A stretch of DNA of 64,000 nucleotides from Lycorma delicatula (GCF_047948215.1 NC_134463.1:99476657-99540656), one strand, 5' to 3'. Shown: positions 12,526 to 25,667, numbered from the stretch's first letter. The notes: generated from the letters alone by a model not told the origin. Numbers and translations are program-made.

Positions 12526-15299
12526 AAATAATTTTAATACGTGTTATATATATGCGAGTATATAAAATCTCTAGATTTTTATTTTTCATAAACGGTTCTT
12601 AAGCATATTGATTATTATCTTTACTTTGTTTTACATTTAGGCTTACGAATTCAAATATGTTTTGAACTGTTGTAGAAAGAAGTACGGTATTCTAAATAGA
12701 ATTAAAGTAATTTACGCTGTATTTAAGCTGATTTTTTATCTTTGTCATGGACGACTGCTAAAGCATTCTCTATATGAAAATGTTATTATATTCTTTTTCT
12801 GTTGTTTTGTAAGTAGCAGAGGTGCACTCATAAATTTTCCAGTACCGAAACATTTGATATTATATAATAGCATACCGCAAGTATATGACCACATCCACAG
12901 ACGGCAGAGACGTGACAATGTTATGAAAATGCACATTTCATTCCGATGCTTATATTGATAAGAAGCAAACCTCTCTTTATAGTTTCAGATGTTTAATTTT
13001 TTCTTGAATTAGAATTTTAACAACTTATTTTGTCGCCGTTTGCCTTCGGATATCCAAAAGGTATTTTCACGCGGTCTGATAATTTAGATTAAAATTTTTA
13101 CAATATATTTTAACTTAAATTTTAATGCGAAAGAACAATTTTTTATTTCTCCTAACAAGCAGTACATGAACGGTGTTTAGTTTCTGGTATCAGTGCTTAC
13201 CCCTGGTAAGCACTTCTGTTTGCTTTTTAAACTTATTGTTTTTATGTTACTATTTCTTTTAAATTAATTTATTTTTCAATTGCTATATTTTTTGTATTTC
13301 TGTATTATGTTTATTAACAATAATCGATTGTTAAATAATAAAAATACTTACCTAGTTCGAGACTTTTATGTATTTTTAACGGATTAGCGGTTTAATTTTC
13401 TTATTTTACTCTCGTTAACCGGTTTAGATCATAATTATTCTTCATATGTTTATCATTATTTATTTAAAATTTGTAACATGGTGACACGTAACGACGGAAT
13501 AAATGGATCGAACATACGAGACAATAATTTAATGTATTTTGGTTACCGAGTGGAAAATTTATTTTAAGAAATTATGGAGGTTTAAAAAAATATATATTTA
13601 TGTAGATAAGGTAACGTTATCTCCATACCCCTTTTCACGTTAAATCCAAAAGGGTTAAGAATCTAAAAAAATGGTTAAATTTCTTCTAATATCCCCTTAT
13701 TAGTTTGATGAAATTAAATTGAAATAAGATTCTTTTATAGGCACGCTAATTGTATAAAAAACTATTTACTTCTACGTTATCTTCGGTTAAAGAGACTTAC
13801 TTACCTGTTAACTGAAGTGACTCGATGTAGTACACTTTGATGAGATCCACTGGGACTGCATCCCTTTTTGTTGTCGTTTTCAAAGGGTGTCGGACGGTAA
13901 AAAGCTGTTGATGTTGATGTCGCTTTATCAGAATCCTTTCTCTCTTTCACCCCTTACCCGCTCTTCTATGTTATACCTACGGTTGTCATATTAGTACTAT
14001 ATGACAATGGACGTACCTGTTTGCCAGTTGTCAACTTGTATTTTGCAATATGACATCCACGATGAAAGCGAATATTCCTGTATTTTGTCACGCCTACTCT
14101 ATCGACTTTCATACGAACAAGCGCGCGCGCATACGCACATGCACGCACACAGACATTACGTTTTACACAAAGACCTTATTGTTTTTAAATAAGTTACTGC
14201 CTACTTACATTTTTGTAAAGTTTTATCGTGATTAATATTATTATAAATTATGTATTTTATTTAAATATGCGTGAGAGAATGATATGGAGTTTGTATATAT
14301 TTACGACGTAATACTGATCTACATGATTTTAACATTAAGAATGTATAAAAATACAATTTACGTGGGATGTAGCGTTTATCTATATTAAGCTTTTTCAAGA
14401 TCTTTGCTAGTATATCCTTAAATTCACACAAGAATTAAAAATTGTAATCCTTTTTTTTCTTTGAACATCAGTAAAAAATTAAAATATATTACTAATAAGT
14501 TTCAGAATTACGGGATGTAATTCTAATAACTTCTGTACCATTAATGTTAACAATTTTTCCGTAACATCTTACGTATTAGAAAAGTTTACTAAAAATGTTT
14601 TTATTGTTTGTATCAATTTTTTGATTAAGGGATAAACGGGAAAGATCTAGCAGGATTATATTCCAGGTATCCTTTCTGCTGACAAACTATTTTATTTCAA
14701 GAATAAACTTTTTACTGTTTCAAAAATTTCATAGTTCACCGTTAAATCGAACCTATCGGTCATCGGTCAAAAATCGGTTTTTATTGTCTTTTCTGCAAAC
14801 TTTTTTGTTTCTACGGTTTTTAATGATTCAACAAAATCTACGTTATAAAACTTAAATGTAGACTTTTACAATGAATAACATCAAACATAATTTTTAAAAT
14901 TTTCTCATTACCATATAATTATACTGAAAACCCCACTGATTTGTTGGTTTCAAAATAGGTTATTTTATAAAAAAGTTTTTAGGTCTTTATAAGTAAGGAA
15001 GTCTAGGAAGTTAGTCTAGGTCTTTATAAAAAAGGGGATAATTTTTCATCCTTTGATGAGATCGAGGGAAATACTTGTCAATTTGGGAGGTTGTTTAATT
15101 TGGATTTAGTCATATTTAATTAATCATGAAAATTACAATCCATTAACTTCATTAAAAATATATTTTAAAACAAAATTTCTTTAAGTTAATCTACCTAAAG
15201 TATAAAGAGATATTTATTTTGTATTAAAAATCAAATAACGTCACAGATTCAAATTTTTGTTTTGCTTTCAATGGATTTTATTCTTTTCACTTCTGGTAT
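12526..15299. other. AT-rich spacer
   Basis: A 98-codon plus-strand frame (12662-12958, with a 63-codon shadow) is unrecognised, Cys- and Phe-rich and probably chance. CG-alternating sequence lies at 14122-14131. No gene supported. Confidence 0.55.
13795..13808 (-). other. Isolated strong splice-donor match
   Basis: The minus strand reads AACAGGTAAGTAAG, an excellent 5' splice site. No convincing coding exon lies upstream (13809-14000), so it could belong to a non-coding exon or be chance. Confidence 0.2.
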
Positions 15300-15780
15300 A
15301 AAATTTATTAATGCGGGGTGTATTGGTCTAAACAGTATTGTTCTTGGTGGTCGGAGGGGGTCCACATTCTGATGAAAGATATGGATGCTTTTACGACCCA
15401 GAAAGAATTTGTGAAGAACTTTTCGTCGAGTAACGGAGGTGACGTTGACTCTCGATATGTTGTCCATGCGGCCGGCCCACGGAGCGACGCAAGTGGTGAC
15501 CATGGCTGTGCCGCCCATCCTTCCCGACAAGTTGTTGGCTGATGGTCGGATACGTATAGGGTGGGTGGTCTGTAGGGTGGTGAGGCGGTCACTGGAGGAT
15601 CGCGTCCGAGGCACCGAGCTAAGTTTTGTAGTGGCCCGGACCGGATTGGCCAGTGTTTTAACTATGGAGAGGGTGGCCACGTAAAGAAGGACTGTCTGCG
15701 GGAGGCCAGATATCCTTCCTGTAACACGCCTGGACACGCCCCTGGAGGCCGGGATGCGGTATGAGGATCGGCTGTCGCAT
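15300..15780 (+). mobile_element. R1-type LINE ORF1 (gag-like) remnant with zinc knuckle
   Basis: The block is GC-rich against its surroundings. Reading across frames on the plus strand gives FTTQKEFVKN, AVPPILPDKLLADGRIRIGW and a CCHC zinc knuckle at 15654-15695 (CFNYGEGGHVKKDC), then YPSCNTPGHAPG. This is the layout of gag-like ORF1 proteins of R1/TRAS-type non-LTR elements, which bind element RNA. In the knuckle the second Cys has become Tyr. At least two frameshifts are needed to join the pieces, so it is a dead remnant. The long minus-strand frame at 15249-15899 is a shadow. Confidence 0.7.
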
Positions 15781-16574
15781 CTGGGAACGACGTGGTACCA
15801 GAGTGGGCCAGCCCCGTCCGGGAGCGGTGGGATGCTCTTGCGTCCCACCATCGATGATCGGGCGGGAACTCCTTGAGGTACCACCATGGGAGAAGTCAAA
15901 ACAATATTGTTCTACTTTTTACAAAGTATTTTTTTTTAAACTTCTTACCTTTTTCGTTTCGTTTTAAAACATTGTAATCAAGAACTTTTAAACCCAATTG
16001 ATTTTCTGAATTTCCTAATAACATAAAATAAGATCTCTGGTGTGGGTCTAGTTTATAAATTACATGAATACTTTTCTGGGTCGCAAGTGCTGGGAATCGG
16101 TAAGTTTGTTACTTTAAAAATTCTGTGTAGTTCTTAGGTTTTTATGTAATTTCCTAAGGAAAAATTCTCTTGCAGTATGTTGATCAACGATTTTTCGAAA
16201 ATAATTTATATATTGCTTTGATTCTGGGTAAAAATAATAGGATTTCCAGAAGAATTTTGCCACCCGTTACCAGCGTTAAGTTTTTTGTCTTAAACTGTCA
16301 CTTCTAAGGTAGATAGAATTAGCCCACCGCATTTCTCTTTTACGTATCGTTGATCTCTAAATCCTTATTTTGACATCTGTGGCTGTAGATCTCTGTTCGG
16401 TACATGTAAAAGATGCTGGGAGTTGTAAAACAAAGGCTTCCTTGTTGTGAAAACTCGAAAACTCCCTTGTTTTTGTAATGCTTCAAAATAATTTGAAGTA
16501 AAACCTCTTGGTTCCTCCAAAAATATAAAAAGCTAATAGCAAAGTTGTAATAGTTTTCTGGAATTGGTTGTTTA

Positions 16575-17235
16575 TTTTTATGTCCTGGGTAAAAAAGGTA
16601 AACGAAAATAAACCAAAAAAAGTTTTAAAATATTCAAAAAATCGATATTTTAACACTTTTATTAGTTCCCCCGCCTTCATATTGTCCGTAAAATATATTT
16701 TTTTATCACTTGCATTACTACTACGCTCAAGAGAACAGAAAAAAATTCGGTTAAAAAATATGCAATAAATAAAAAGATACCTCTTTTCCGATTTTTGGGA
16801 AAGGGAGAATTCTAGGGGAAAAGTTTATTAAAAATGGTAAGATAAGCATGGACGCATTTACTAGGCTTATTATAAAGTGCGGTTTTGTTGGCATAATTTT
16901 GAGAAAATTGACCCCAAAAAACTATCTACTCCACCCATTGGGGATACAGACTCAAAGATTTTAACCAACACATTCACCCATATACGCACGGGCCTCGGTG
17001 AAAAATTTCATGAAAATCGGTTTATCCTGTAAAAAATTTTTAAGCTTCAACCAAGCCAACCTACGTACATACGTATGATTATTATCCTCCTTGTTTTTAT
17101 GCTCTTTTTTTATTTTGGGGTCCCCGGCTCATGAAACGTCGAGAAATGCAAAAAAAAACCATACCCCATTTTCTGAATGATTACCATACTTTCCTTCTTG
17201 CATCATAGTTCTAGCTATGATTCCAGGAAGTTAAA
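16575..17235 (+). repeat. Repeat S, copy 1
   Basis: It shares with 49845-50390, in the same order, ACTTTTATT(A/G)G(T/C)TCCCCC, AAAATATGCAA with ATAAAAAGATA, ATCATGGACG or AGCATGGACG, and AAAATCGGTTTAT. Both end in TACTTTCCTTCTTGCA and a short stem. It is non-coding; the small frames over it are not conserved. Confidence 0.65.
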
Positions 17236-17547
17236 AAAAAATACTAATTAAAAGTTTTTATTGTCTTTTGTTTTTAGCTTAATTATAACATATTTTTTTT
17301 GATATATATATATATATTTTTTTTTTTTTTCTACTTTAAAAAAAAGTCTACTCTTAAAAGTGTAGCTGAACATTTTTTGTTGCTTAAAAAACATACATAA
17401 ATATCTTTAGAAATCTTTTGAATGGATATTATTATATTTGTATATCGATTTAAAAGTAAACAAATCACACATTTTTAAAAATAATTCATGTAATAAACAT
17501 GACGTAATTTTTAAGAAAAAGCTTATCGCAACCAGTGCGATAAACTA

Positions 17548-17582
17548 GTGTGATGTTTATTCAGCTTTTAGCTGAATAAACA

Positions 17583-17636
<54 letters not shown>
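17548..17636. repeat. Perfect 19-bp hairpin next to a CA microsatellite
   Basis: Positions 17548-17566 pair perfectly with 17570-17588 across a TTT loop. The right arm runs straight into a CA repeat up to 17636. Confidence 0.95.
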
Positions 17637-17637
<1 letters not shown>

Positions 17638-17639
17638 TT

Positions 17640-20308
17640 GATTCCAAATTACATGGCAATCTCGCTTTTTTAAATCTATTTATTAATTTTTTCTTTTATT
17701 GATAAATTTTCTATTTCTTTTAATTTACATTATGTTGTTCAGACATTGATGAAAATTGTTCAGTTAAAATCGTATCGCTTTTCCGATCCAGTTTGTATGT
17801 TTTGTTTCTAATTAAAGATAAACTTCTTAAGTTTGTTTTTAATTTTAATAAACGTTATTTACATTTATTAAAAATAACAAAGTTATTTTATTCCTAACCT
17901 AATAAAGCAAACTGATAAAATACTTTCGTGTTTTAGCTCGTTTTTCTTAAAACCTAAGTGAGATAGAGGTCAACTTTTATTCAATTTCTTGGATCAAATA
18001 ACATCAGATTTACCCCTCGGTTCTTACCTCGAGAATTTTAGTGCGATTTAATTTAACAGATGTAGCAGAAAGCAGGGCTTAATGTTTCGCGAGCCAAATC
18101 TTGCTACCAGACCGTTTTCTGACCTACGTTTATGCGAACGTTGTTTCTTAGCTGGCTATAGAATCATCTCCCAAGAGATTGCCCTGCAATTTGAAATCAC
18201 TCGGTAGTTTTCTACATATTGAAGTATTTTCCGTACGATTAATTAAAATAGCAATACATTTTTACATATAGCAAAACTCATAAATAGATTCTTTTTGAGA
18301 TAATAACATTGTTAAGTTTTTGTGGTACAGAAGAGGGATCTGAGCGGTAAGATAAGATAATCTTCAGCTTAGACTAAAGCGTACACTGTACAACCATACC
18401 ATTGAATCCTAGGACAAGATGAATGCTGTTTGTGGTATAGGTGATTGACGATATAGTAACGGGTTTAAAGGGAGCTTTCCACTCTTGCGGTTTGGTTTAG
18501 AGGGCGGGCGAAGAGGTGAATGGCTCCAAATGGTGGAATAGCACGCTGTGTTGTAGTGCTAACAGCATCTCTCTACTTGCCAATTAATTGTCCGGCCACC
18601 CCTCATTCCAATCCATCTATAGGCTACACCGCTAACCCCTATTGCCTCCACCACCGCTACCGCCGACACCATCACCTTCCTTTCAATCCTAAATAGAAAA
18701 TACAAACCCCTAAACACAATACCGCCATCTTGGTATACATTTGTTCTTTCCATCTTCAAATTAGTACGCCAGTAAAAGGTTTGTACAATTTTCTCTACTG
18801 AACATAAAACATTAATTTTGTGTAAATTACCTAATTTTTTTTTTTTAATTTTTCACCTATTATTTTTATCATATGTACCCGCAATACAGTTTTTATTTTG
18901 CTTTTATCCAAATTAGTTTTAGTGATTTCTATTTGTTTTATTAAATACTGAAGTATTTGATAAGAATATAATAGAAGTTTCTACACGCATTACATTGTGT
19001 TCTTCTGATAGGGTTGTTAATTCGTTGATGACGATACCCCTCTTTTGGATGATTTAAACTTTATATAAAACCTAAGTTTGAAAAAGAAGTGTAAAGTATA
19101 GTGACGGAAATGATAAGAGAAACTTTTATCAAACTGATTTTTAAGTTCTTAAAATATATATGTCATGTAATTTAAACTTCAAAGTATTGTGGAAAATTAA
19201 AATTTTGTTAAAGGATTTTTAATTTAAAGCCGAAGAAATATAAGCAGTATATAAATTTTTGTTACATAATTTTTGTTTTTTTAATTTGTTCTTTGTTATC
19301 TTTCTAGACTTCTTTATAATATAGTAATGCGATCGTAGTTCACAGTTAGAACTCATTTAAATTTAAATCTTTCACTTCGTTTGTTTTTACCTAACTTTTC
19401 TGGCTATTTGTCTCTAATTTGTAATAGGAAATATATTTACCGATTTACAATTTTTTGAAACGTTGAAAATATACAGAGAATATAAATAAAGCGTAACCCT
19501 TAAATAGATTTTCAACCATTAAACAAAGAAAAATTAATTTTAACAAATGCTCCTACCTGAAAACGATATATTTTTAAAATCCGTTTTTTAAAACGGATTA
19601 CTACTTGGGATGTGCTGTTAAAACTAATTGTGAAAAAAGCAATTTTGGTAAGGGTTATAGTAAACTGAAGTTCTTTACACCAGCTTTTTATATTAATCGA
19701 TAATAGTTCAAAATGGGTATGGCTACCTACTGTTTCCATTAAAATTATCTGATTTGCCCGCTATAGTGATCCCCTGGCTGGTTAGGGTATAGTAATCCTC
19801 ATACCGAAAGATAGATTGTTTCGAGGTAGGAATATATGTTAAATTTAATTTTTCTAAGTTTAATGATTGAAATTTATTTACGAATTCACATATTTTTATA
19901 ACACTGTATGTGTGTATAAATCTTTAAAGATCGTAAAAGAAAGTTAGATATTGGTTTTAAATGAAAGAACTCATGTTAACCTTTTTACTTAAATTAGGAT
20001 AATGTGTAATCTTTTATTAAATTATTATTTTGAGATGATCTGATGAAAATATCCAAGTTTTGATAAAAAAAAAATACTGCTTTTCTTTAAAACATATAAA
20101 TAATAAGCATACGATTTTAATAACAAGAAAAGGTAAAACTATAGAACAGCAGCATACGTAAAAAACAAAAGGTTATATTTCTGGAGAAGTAATCCTTTTT
20201 ACTGAGTAACCACATATGTTATGCCAATTGTTATTTTTTACGAAGAGAAGTGATATACAGATACTCTTCTAATGGGAATTAAAAATCACTGAAATATATT
20301 CGTATTTC
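17640..20308. other. AT-rich spacer
   Basis: Apart from the island at 18460-18775, no feature. The 75-codon minus-strand frame at 19512-19739 has no known motif. Confidence 0.55.
18460..18775. other. Unexplained GC-richer island
   Basis: Contains GAGGGCGGGCGAAGAGGTGA and CCTCCACCACCGCTACCGCC. A minus-strand 66-codon frame (18759-18559) lies here with no recognisable domain. No second copy was seen in the window, unlike the transposon pieces. Confidence 0.3.
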
Positions 20309-21211
20309 TTACTGTGAAACACCGATATCTGGCAAACGTCGATATTCCCCGGTGAATGTCGACACATACGAAATATTAATGTCGACATACCGAAATATTT
20401 GCTTATTCGGACCTTCGCCGGTATGTCGACAAACACAGATAAGCTCGGGAGGGGGTCGAAATGATAACAACAAATTAAAAAATAAATCACCCGATACCAA
20501 CTTCTATGTTAAAAAAATTACGAGAAACCACAGTAAATAAAAGGAAGTTTAAATTAAGCCGAACGTAACCTACGTGGGCTTCGCTCGCTAACCTCATCTA
20601 ATTAACGTTAAATATCCTAATTATATTTGTTATTCTCCAACATTGGAGGCGATTAATCAAATTCACCACATTCATCGTGTACTGATGGTGAAAGTTAAAT
20701 ATATTTTTATAAAAAAAAAAAAAATTGAATGATGGGCGAACCATCTGACCATTTATACCTATCGTTATCTTTCATCCGTGCAGTTAGCATGTTCTGTGTA
20801 TTTTGATCGGCCCTTTCAATTTATGAAATGCTGAAAATTTGATTAATTTTTTTAATAAATGCGATGAATTTGATTAATCGCCTCCAATGTTGGAGAATAA
20901 GATATATAATTAGTATATTTAACGTTAATCAGACGGGACCTTGAACGAAACCAGCGTAGATTACGTTTGGCTTAAATATTTTCTTTTTTTACGAGGGTTT
21001 CTCGTAATTTATTTATCTTTGAAATAGGTATTAAGTGATTTTTTTTTAAATTTCTAGTTATCGTTTCGACCACCATCAGAGCTTATCTGTGTTTGTCGAA
21101 ATATACCGGCGAAGGTCCGAATAAGCAAATATTCTGGTACAAGTATTTTGTATGTGTCGACATTCACCGGAGAATATCAACGTTCGCCAGATGTCGGTCT
21201 TTCACGATAAC
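20309..21211. repeat. Large foldback element, arms about 350 bp
   Basis: The left arm (about 20309-20665) and right arm (about 20865-21211) are inverse copies of each other, with a 199-bp spacer. The inner 33 bases are perfectly complementary (20633-20665 against 20865-20897). Further out, TGCTTATTCGGACCTTCGCC on the left matches in reverse GGCGAAGGTCCGAATAAGCA on the right. The outer ends read TTACTGTGAAA and, in reverse, TTATCGTGAAA. No frame in it looks like a transposase. It fits a non-autonomous DNA element with long terminal inverted repeats. Confidence 0.85.
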
Positions 21212-21689
21212 TTATACACTTTGAGATTTTGTTGGGATCTACCCGTTTTTTTTTAATATTTATTTAAAGCCAAAAACCGATAAACAATCGACCAATTTCG
21301 TCAAATTTACGTTTTGTAATTTAGTGTACTATTTTTTTACCCGCTGCACGATCAAACGGTTAAATTTAATATAAAATTTGTAATCTGTTTCTTTATCATT
21401 TTGTCTGTGGCCTTGTAATTCTTTAACGGGTGAATAAATTTGATTATATTCTTTTTTTGCTTACTTCCTGAAGCTATTTGAAAATTGTAATTTATTTTTA
21501 ATTAATAATTTTTTTAATTTATAATTAAAATGGAAAAAAAATTATAAATTTTTAATAAATTTATAATGAAAAATAATAATAATCATAATAAATTAAAATA
21601 ATTATATTAAATTATAATAAATTATATTTTAATATTTTAATCTTACAGTCATGTGACTGTATAAAAAATTACCACATAAATTGTAATTG

Positions 21690-22790
21690 TGAACATCTCC
21701 AGGATGCTACAAATATTTGGGTGTACATTTTGACTCTTTTTTTAGATGGGATCACCATATAAAACATATATGTAAAAATTTAAGAGTGGTTGCTATGAAA
21801 TTCCACCACATCTCACCCCTATTACCAATTCACTGTAAACGCTTACTCTATTCATCCTTGTTTGAATCTGTTATTCGATACGGCTTGACAACATGGGGAT
21901 CAGCCGCAGACTATCTCATAAATAAAATAAATTTAATACAAAATAGGGTCCTCAAAGATATTGCTCTTTATGATTCTGATAACAATTATGACACTAATTT
22001 AAATAATCTTACAAGGTTTCTGTCAGTTAGAGGTCTATTTAAATTCTTAATTATTTTTAAGAACTTTTACAACAGTGAATACAGGGTAAATATAGAAAGT
22101 GGATACAATTTGAGAGCAATGAGCTTTATCACAGATAGATATAATAATACTTACGGTAAACGATTAAAGAAGTACGTTGTTCCTGCATTACTTAATTCTT
22201 TACCGAATCACCTCAATAATGTAAAAATAAAAAAAAATGATTTAAAAATACTTCTCATTGAGTGGGCATTACTTATAACGTAATAGGTACTAACAGGATT
22301 CATGTTGGATTTATACTGGCAGTCCAGACAATTATAACATGATTATAATTATTATTTTAATGTTGATAATTATTGTAAATCAATAAATAATGTATTGTTG
22401 AATGGTTAAAGCTTAGTTATTTATTTTCTTTATGTAATTGTTGCAACAAGATATTAATTGTGTAATTCGTTGTTGTAATTAAGTATAGTTTTGTTTCTTG
22501 AATATAATTTTAGTTACTAAATCTAATACATTACAATTATTAAAGAAATAATTTGTTCATTAGTTTTTAAATATTTAGTCTAATTTTGTAAAATTAATTT
22601 TTATAATTGTACTACTATTATAAGTATTATAAAACTAATAATATCTTTAGTTGTTACATAAAATTGGTTATTACATTAACCACTTAATAATGTAATAATA
22701 CTCTTTAGTATATCTGTCGACAGACTTAGGTCTGACGGATGACAATGTAAGTTTTAAATTGTAAATAAATAAATAAATAAATAAAATAAT
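21690..22790 (+). mobile_element. LINE 3' end (Jockey/CR1-like) with AAAT tail
   Basis: An open frame of 188 codons (21717-22283) plus its upstream reading YKYLGVHFDSFF encodes the C-terminal end of a reverse transcriptase. It shows YLGVHFDS, RWDHHIKHIC, YSSLFESVIRYGLTTWGSA and NLIQNRVLK. It stops at 22281-22283. About 470 bases of AT-rich 3' UTR follow, ending in a run of AAAT units at 22762-22786. A short tandem 3' tail is typical of CR1/L2-like LINEs. The copy is 5' truncated and the catalytic domain is absent. Confidence 0.8.
22762..22786 (+). repeat. AAAT tandem tail of a LINE
   Basis: Five to six AAAT units that form the 3' tail of the LINE ending here. Confidence 0.85.
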
Positions 22791-24520
22791 CATAATTATT
22801 ATTATAAATTATATTTTATATTAAATTATAATTATTTATAATGAATAAAATATCGTATTCATTTTATTTATTACTACTATACAAAAGGACTGAGTTTTAT
22901 TGACAGATTATCTTTATTTCTCAAAATGTTCATGATTACTCCAAACCTAAGGTGAACGACAATAATATTTTATTCTACTTTATTTTTTATTTTTGTTATC
23001 TTAGACTTTTTATGCGTAAAACATTTTCAACCATCTGTGGTTAACTTTACTAAAATAAACCAGTTTTATGCAGAGTAGATTTTTGTTATTATTTTTTTGT
23101 ATGAAGACTATATGAATTTCAGTTTAATTATTCTGATTAAAATATAAAAAAGTTATATGTATCTATAAATTTTATCTTTTAAAAATAATTTTAATATAAG
23201 GTCATTTTACGGTATGTGTTTCATATAAATAAAATATTAAGTCTTGGTGGTGGTCTTAAATGACCCCAGGTGTACACAGCGAGCCACTTTGCTGCGTTGA
23301 CAAGTCTTTTCTATCAGCAACAATGATTGATGACTACAACGGTGTAAAGAGTATATTCCCCGCTTCCCCCAAACACTACTACTTCTCTTCACCGATCCCC
23401 TCTTTCCTAATATTATTTATAAAAAAAAGACAATACCGTCTTTACCGTACTTTTAACATAGCCTACACGTATAATTCGTAATAGTATTTTTTTCAATTAA
23501 ACTAACTTCCTAGTTTACAGTTTTACTTAACCTACATTCGATTGTTGTGGCTGCCGTTGTAGTTGTATTGGTTATAATCCTGTTTTTTAATTTTTATTGC
23601 ATGAAGGTATGCGTTTTATTTACATTTTTTCCCCGGATAAATAACTAAATTTAATCCTTATTGCCCGAAAGAAGATTTTTCTAGTAATATTTATTATTTT
23701 GAGATAAATCTAATTTTATGAGTACAGATAATATTTTTTTAAAGAATTATGTACAATAAAAAATTGGACGTTACATAATGAGTTATATATTCCATATAAA
23801 AAAAAACAATTATCATGGCCTACATGTATTCACACACACGTTTATATTGTGTAGTGTGGATCTGGCACACAGTTTATAATTCAGTTGGACACTTCCACAC
23901 AACAATTAGGTATACGGGTAGGAGAGAGAGTATTCCTTTACGGATACTGTGACATAAATAATTTTTTCTAAGGCTGTAATATAAAGTTTGGGACCTGTAA
24001 TGAGGGTCATTATAAAATAGATTTCCATTATGGTAGAGGTGCTCAACCGATCAAAATCCTACTCTTTTCAACCACTGACCGATCAAAAGCGGGTATTGTT
24101 TAATGTATCAGCTATTTATTTACGTTGTAGGGATGCTCCGGAATTCACTTACTAGAGAAAAACCAAAAAAACAACGATCTCATGAATTCACCTCATCATT
24201 CCATTCAGACCCAACCAACTGCCAGGTGTTCTTCCATCAATTAAAAACTATTAGAATGTACCCGTCATTAAAAATATGTCAAATGGACTTTCTATGTTGT
24301 TGGTATATGTAATTAAAATGTAACGTTTTCTCTTAATCCGTTAAAATAAAATACTTTCATCTATTGTATATCATAGAAACTAGAGTTAATAAAATTATTT
24401 TTTTTTTATATTCGTTTTTCTCAGCTAAAAAAATTAGTAACATTTAAATAAAGGAACATTCAAAAAAGATTTTTATTGAGCAGTGTTTTATAGACAGATG
24501 TATACTTTTTAATTATTACC
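22791..24520. other. AT-rich spacer
   Basis: Frames of 73 and 69 codons (23260-23481, 24103-24312) are unrecognised. No repeat partner found. Confidence 0.55.
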
Positions 24521-24523
24521 AGG

Positions 24524-24552
24524 GTGTCCCATAAGTTTCCGTACATAGGAAA
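24524..24552 (+). mobile_element. Mariner-like terminal repeat
   Basis: AGGGTGTCCCATAAGTTTCC followed by GTACATAGGAA is the typical outer end of a mariner-family DNA transposon. I found no transposase frame and no matching opposite end nearby, so this is a lone or internally deleted terminus. Confidence 0.5.
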
Positions 24553-24639
24553 AATAAACATTTTTCTATGAAAAAGTTTAGTTTATTCTGATGTATTCTC
24601 AGTATGAAAACTTGGGGATATCGGTATATAAAAACTGTA

Positions 24640-25085
24640 TGGTAACTATCGGTCTGTTACTTTTTCACGCATTAACTACACAACCAACTAAGCTGAAATT
24701 TTTAATAAACGTAGGTATTTTACTTGGAAAGAACAAAGGATTATTGCCGTTACGAAATGTTTCCGTTTCAAGATGGTGGCCGTTTTAATGGGTTGCGGTA
24801 ACAATCGGATTATGACCCTATTTTTTTAGCCTCCGGGACCACCGTTAAGTATTGCTTCAAAAGATGAGATGAAATGTCAATTTTGTAGCGCGTGAAAATG
24901 CCATTTCTGACCGGGATTCGAATTCGCGACCTCCCGATGAAAAGCCGAGACGCTACTACTCGAGCTACGGAGGCCGGCGGATTATGTTCCTTGCCCATAT
25001 TCAACTTTACTATAGCCGCCAAACCGTTGGTCAAATCGAATACGGAAACTTTTTGCAGTATTTGAAATTAAATTTTTTACAAAAA
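24640..25085 (+). repeat. Repeat Z, copy split by a SINE
   Basis: Same family as 9475-9735, cut at CGGATTATG by the SINE-A at 24815-24977. About 100 bases to its left is a mariner-like end (24525-24550). The two may belong together, but the smaller copy at 9475 does not show that end. Confidence 0.65.
24806..24986 (-). mobile_element. SINE-A copy with 9-bp TSD, nested in repeat Z
   Basis: The minus-strand SINE-A body is at 24815-24977 (plus-strand marks ACCGGGATTCGAATTCGCGA and GGAGGCCGG). It is flanked by exact CGGATTATG copies at 24806-24814 and 24978-24986. Repeat Z resumes on the right with the sequence that follows CGGATTATG in the uninterrupted copy at 9475-9735. This proves the order of insertion. 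Confidence 0.9.
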
Positions 25086-25620
25086 AAATGTTTGTCTTAT
25101 TGGATATATCTTTAGATTATCGAGAAAAGTAGCTTTAAAGATGCGACGTAGTACGGCGCAGCGTTTCACCACAGCTAATGTTACAATGTGTGCGACGCGT
25201 CTAGCTGCACCTGCCTCCGGTTACTTGACTAATGGACATAAAATAAATTCACTAAATATAAAATAAAAAAATGAGAAACCAAGTACGTTCACTTCCTTGT
25301 GGTGTTGTCGGGTAAAGTTAGATCCGTAGAAAATACTGTTTTTATTAGTACGAACGACCAGCTATTACTACTATTTTTAAGATTGTGACGCACTATTCTG
25401 GAACCACAAACTTCAGATCACATAGTTTTGTGTTCTGTGCTGACGAAACTGTTGCTCAGAAGAAATTATAATATACTGATAAGTTTTATAAATTGGACAA
25501 TCTTTAATTGTTATATATATCAGTATTATTCTCACAGCATGAGAATAATGAACACAGTGGGTGTCCAAGAGACTCAGCCCCTTGGCTAGTGACGGTAAGG
25601 GCGAGCTAAGTGAGCCCTGA
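25086..25620. other. Spacer, unassigned
   Basis: Slightly GC-richer at 25130-25230 (GACGTAGTACGGCGCAGCG). No coding frame or repeat partner seen. Confidence 0.5.
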
Positions 25621-25626
25621 CTGGCT

Positions 25627-25627
25627 A

Positions 25628-25663
<36 letters not shown>
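25627..25663. repeat. TA microsatellite
   Basis: About 18 TA units. It follows sequence CTGACTGGCTAG and produces a low-complexity frame on the minus strand. Confidence 0.95.

Positions 25664-25667
<4 letters not shown>

Noticed and set aside
15249..15899. 216-codon minus-strand protein
   Set aside because: It is the antisense of a GC-rich gag remnant. The plus strand has the zinc knuckle and family motifs.
23260..23481. 73-codon plus-strand gene
   Set aside because: Unrecognised, AT-rich tail, no neighbours or signals that support it.
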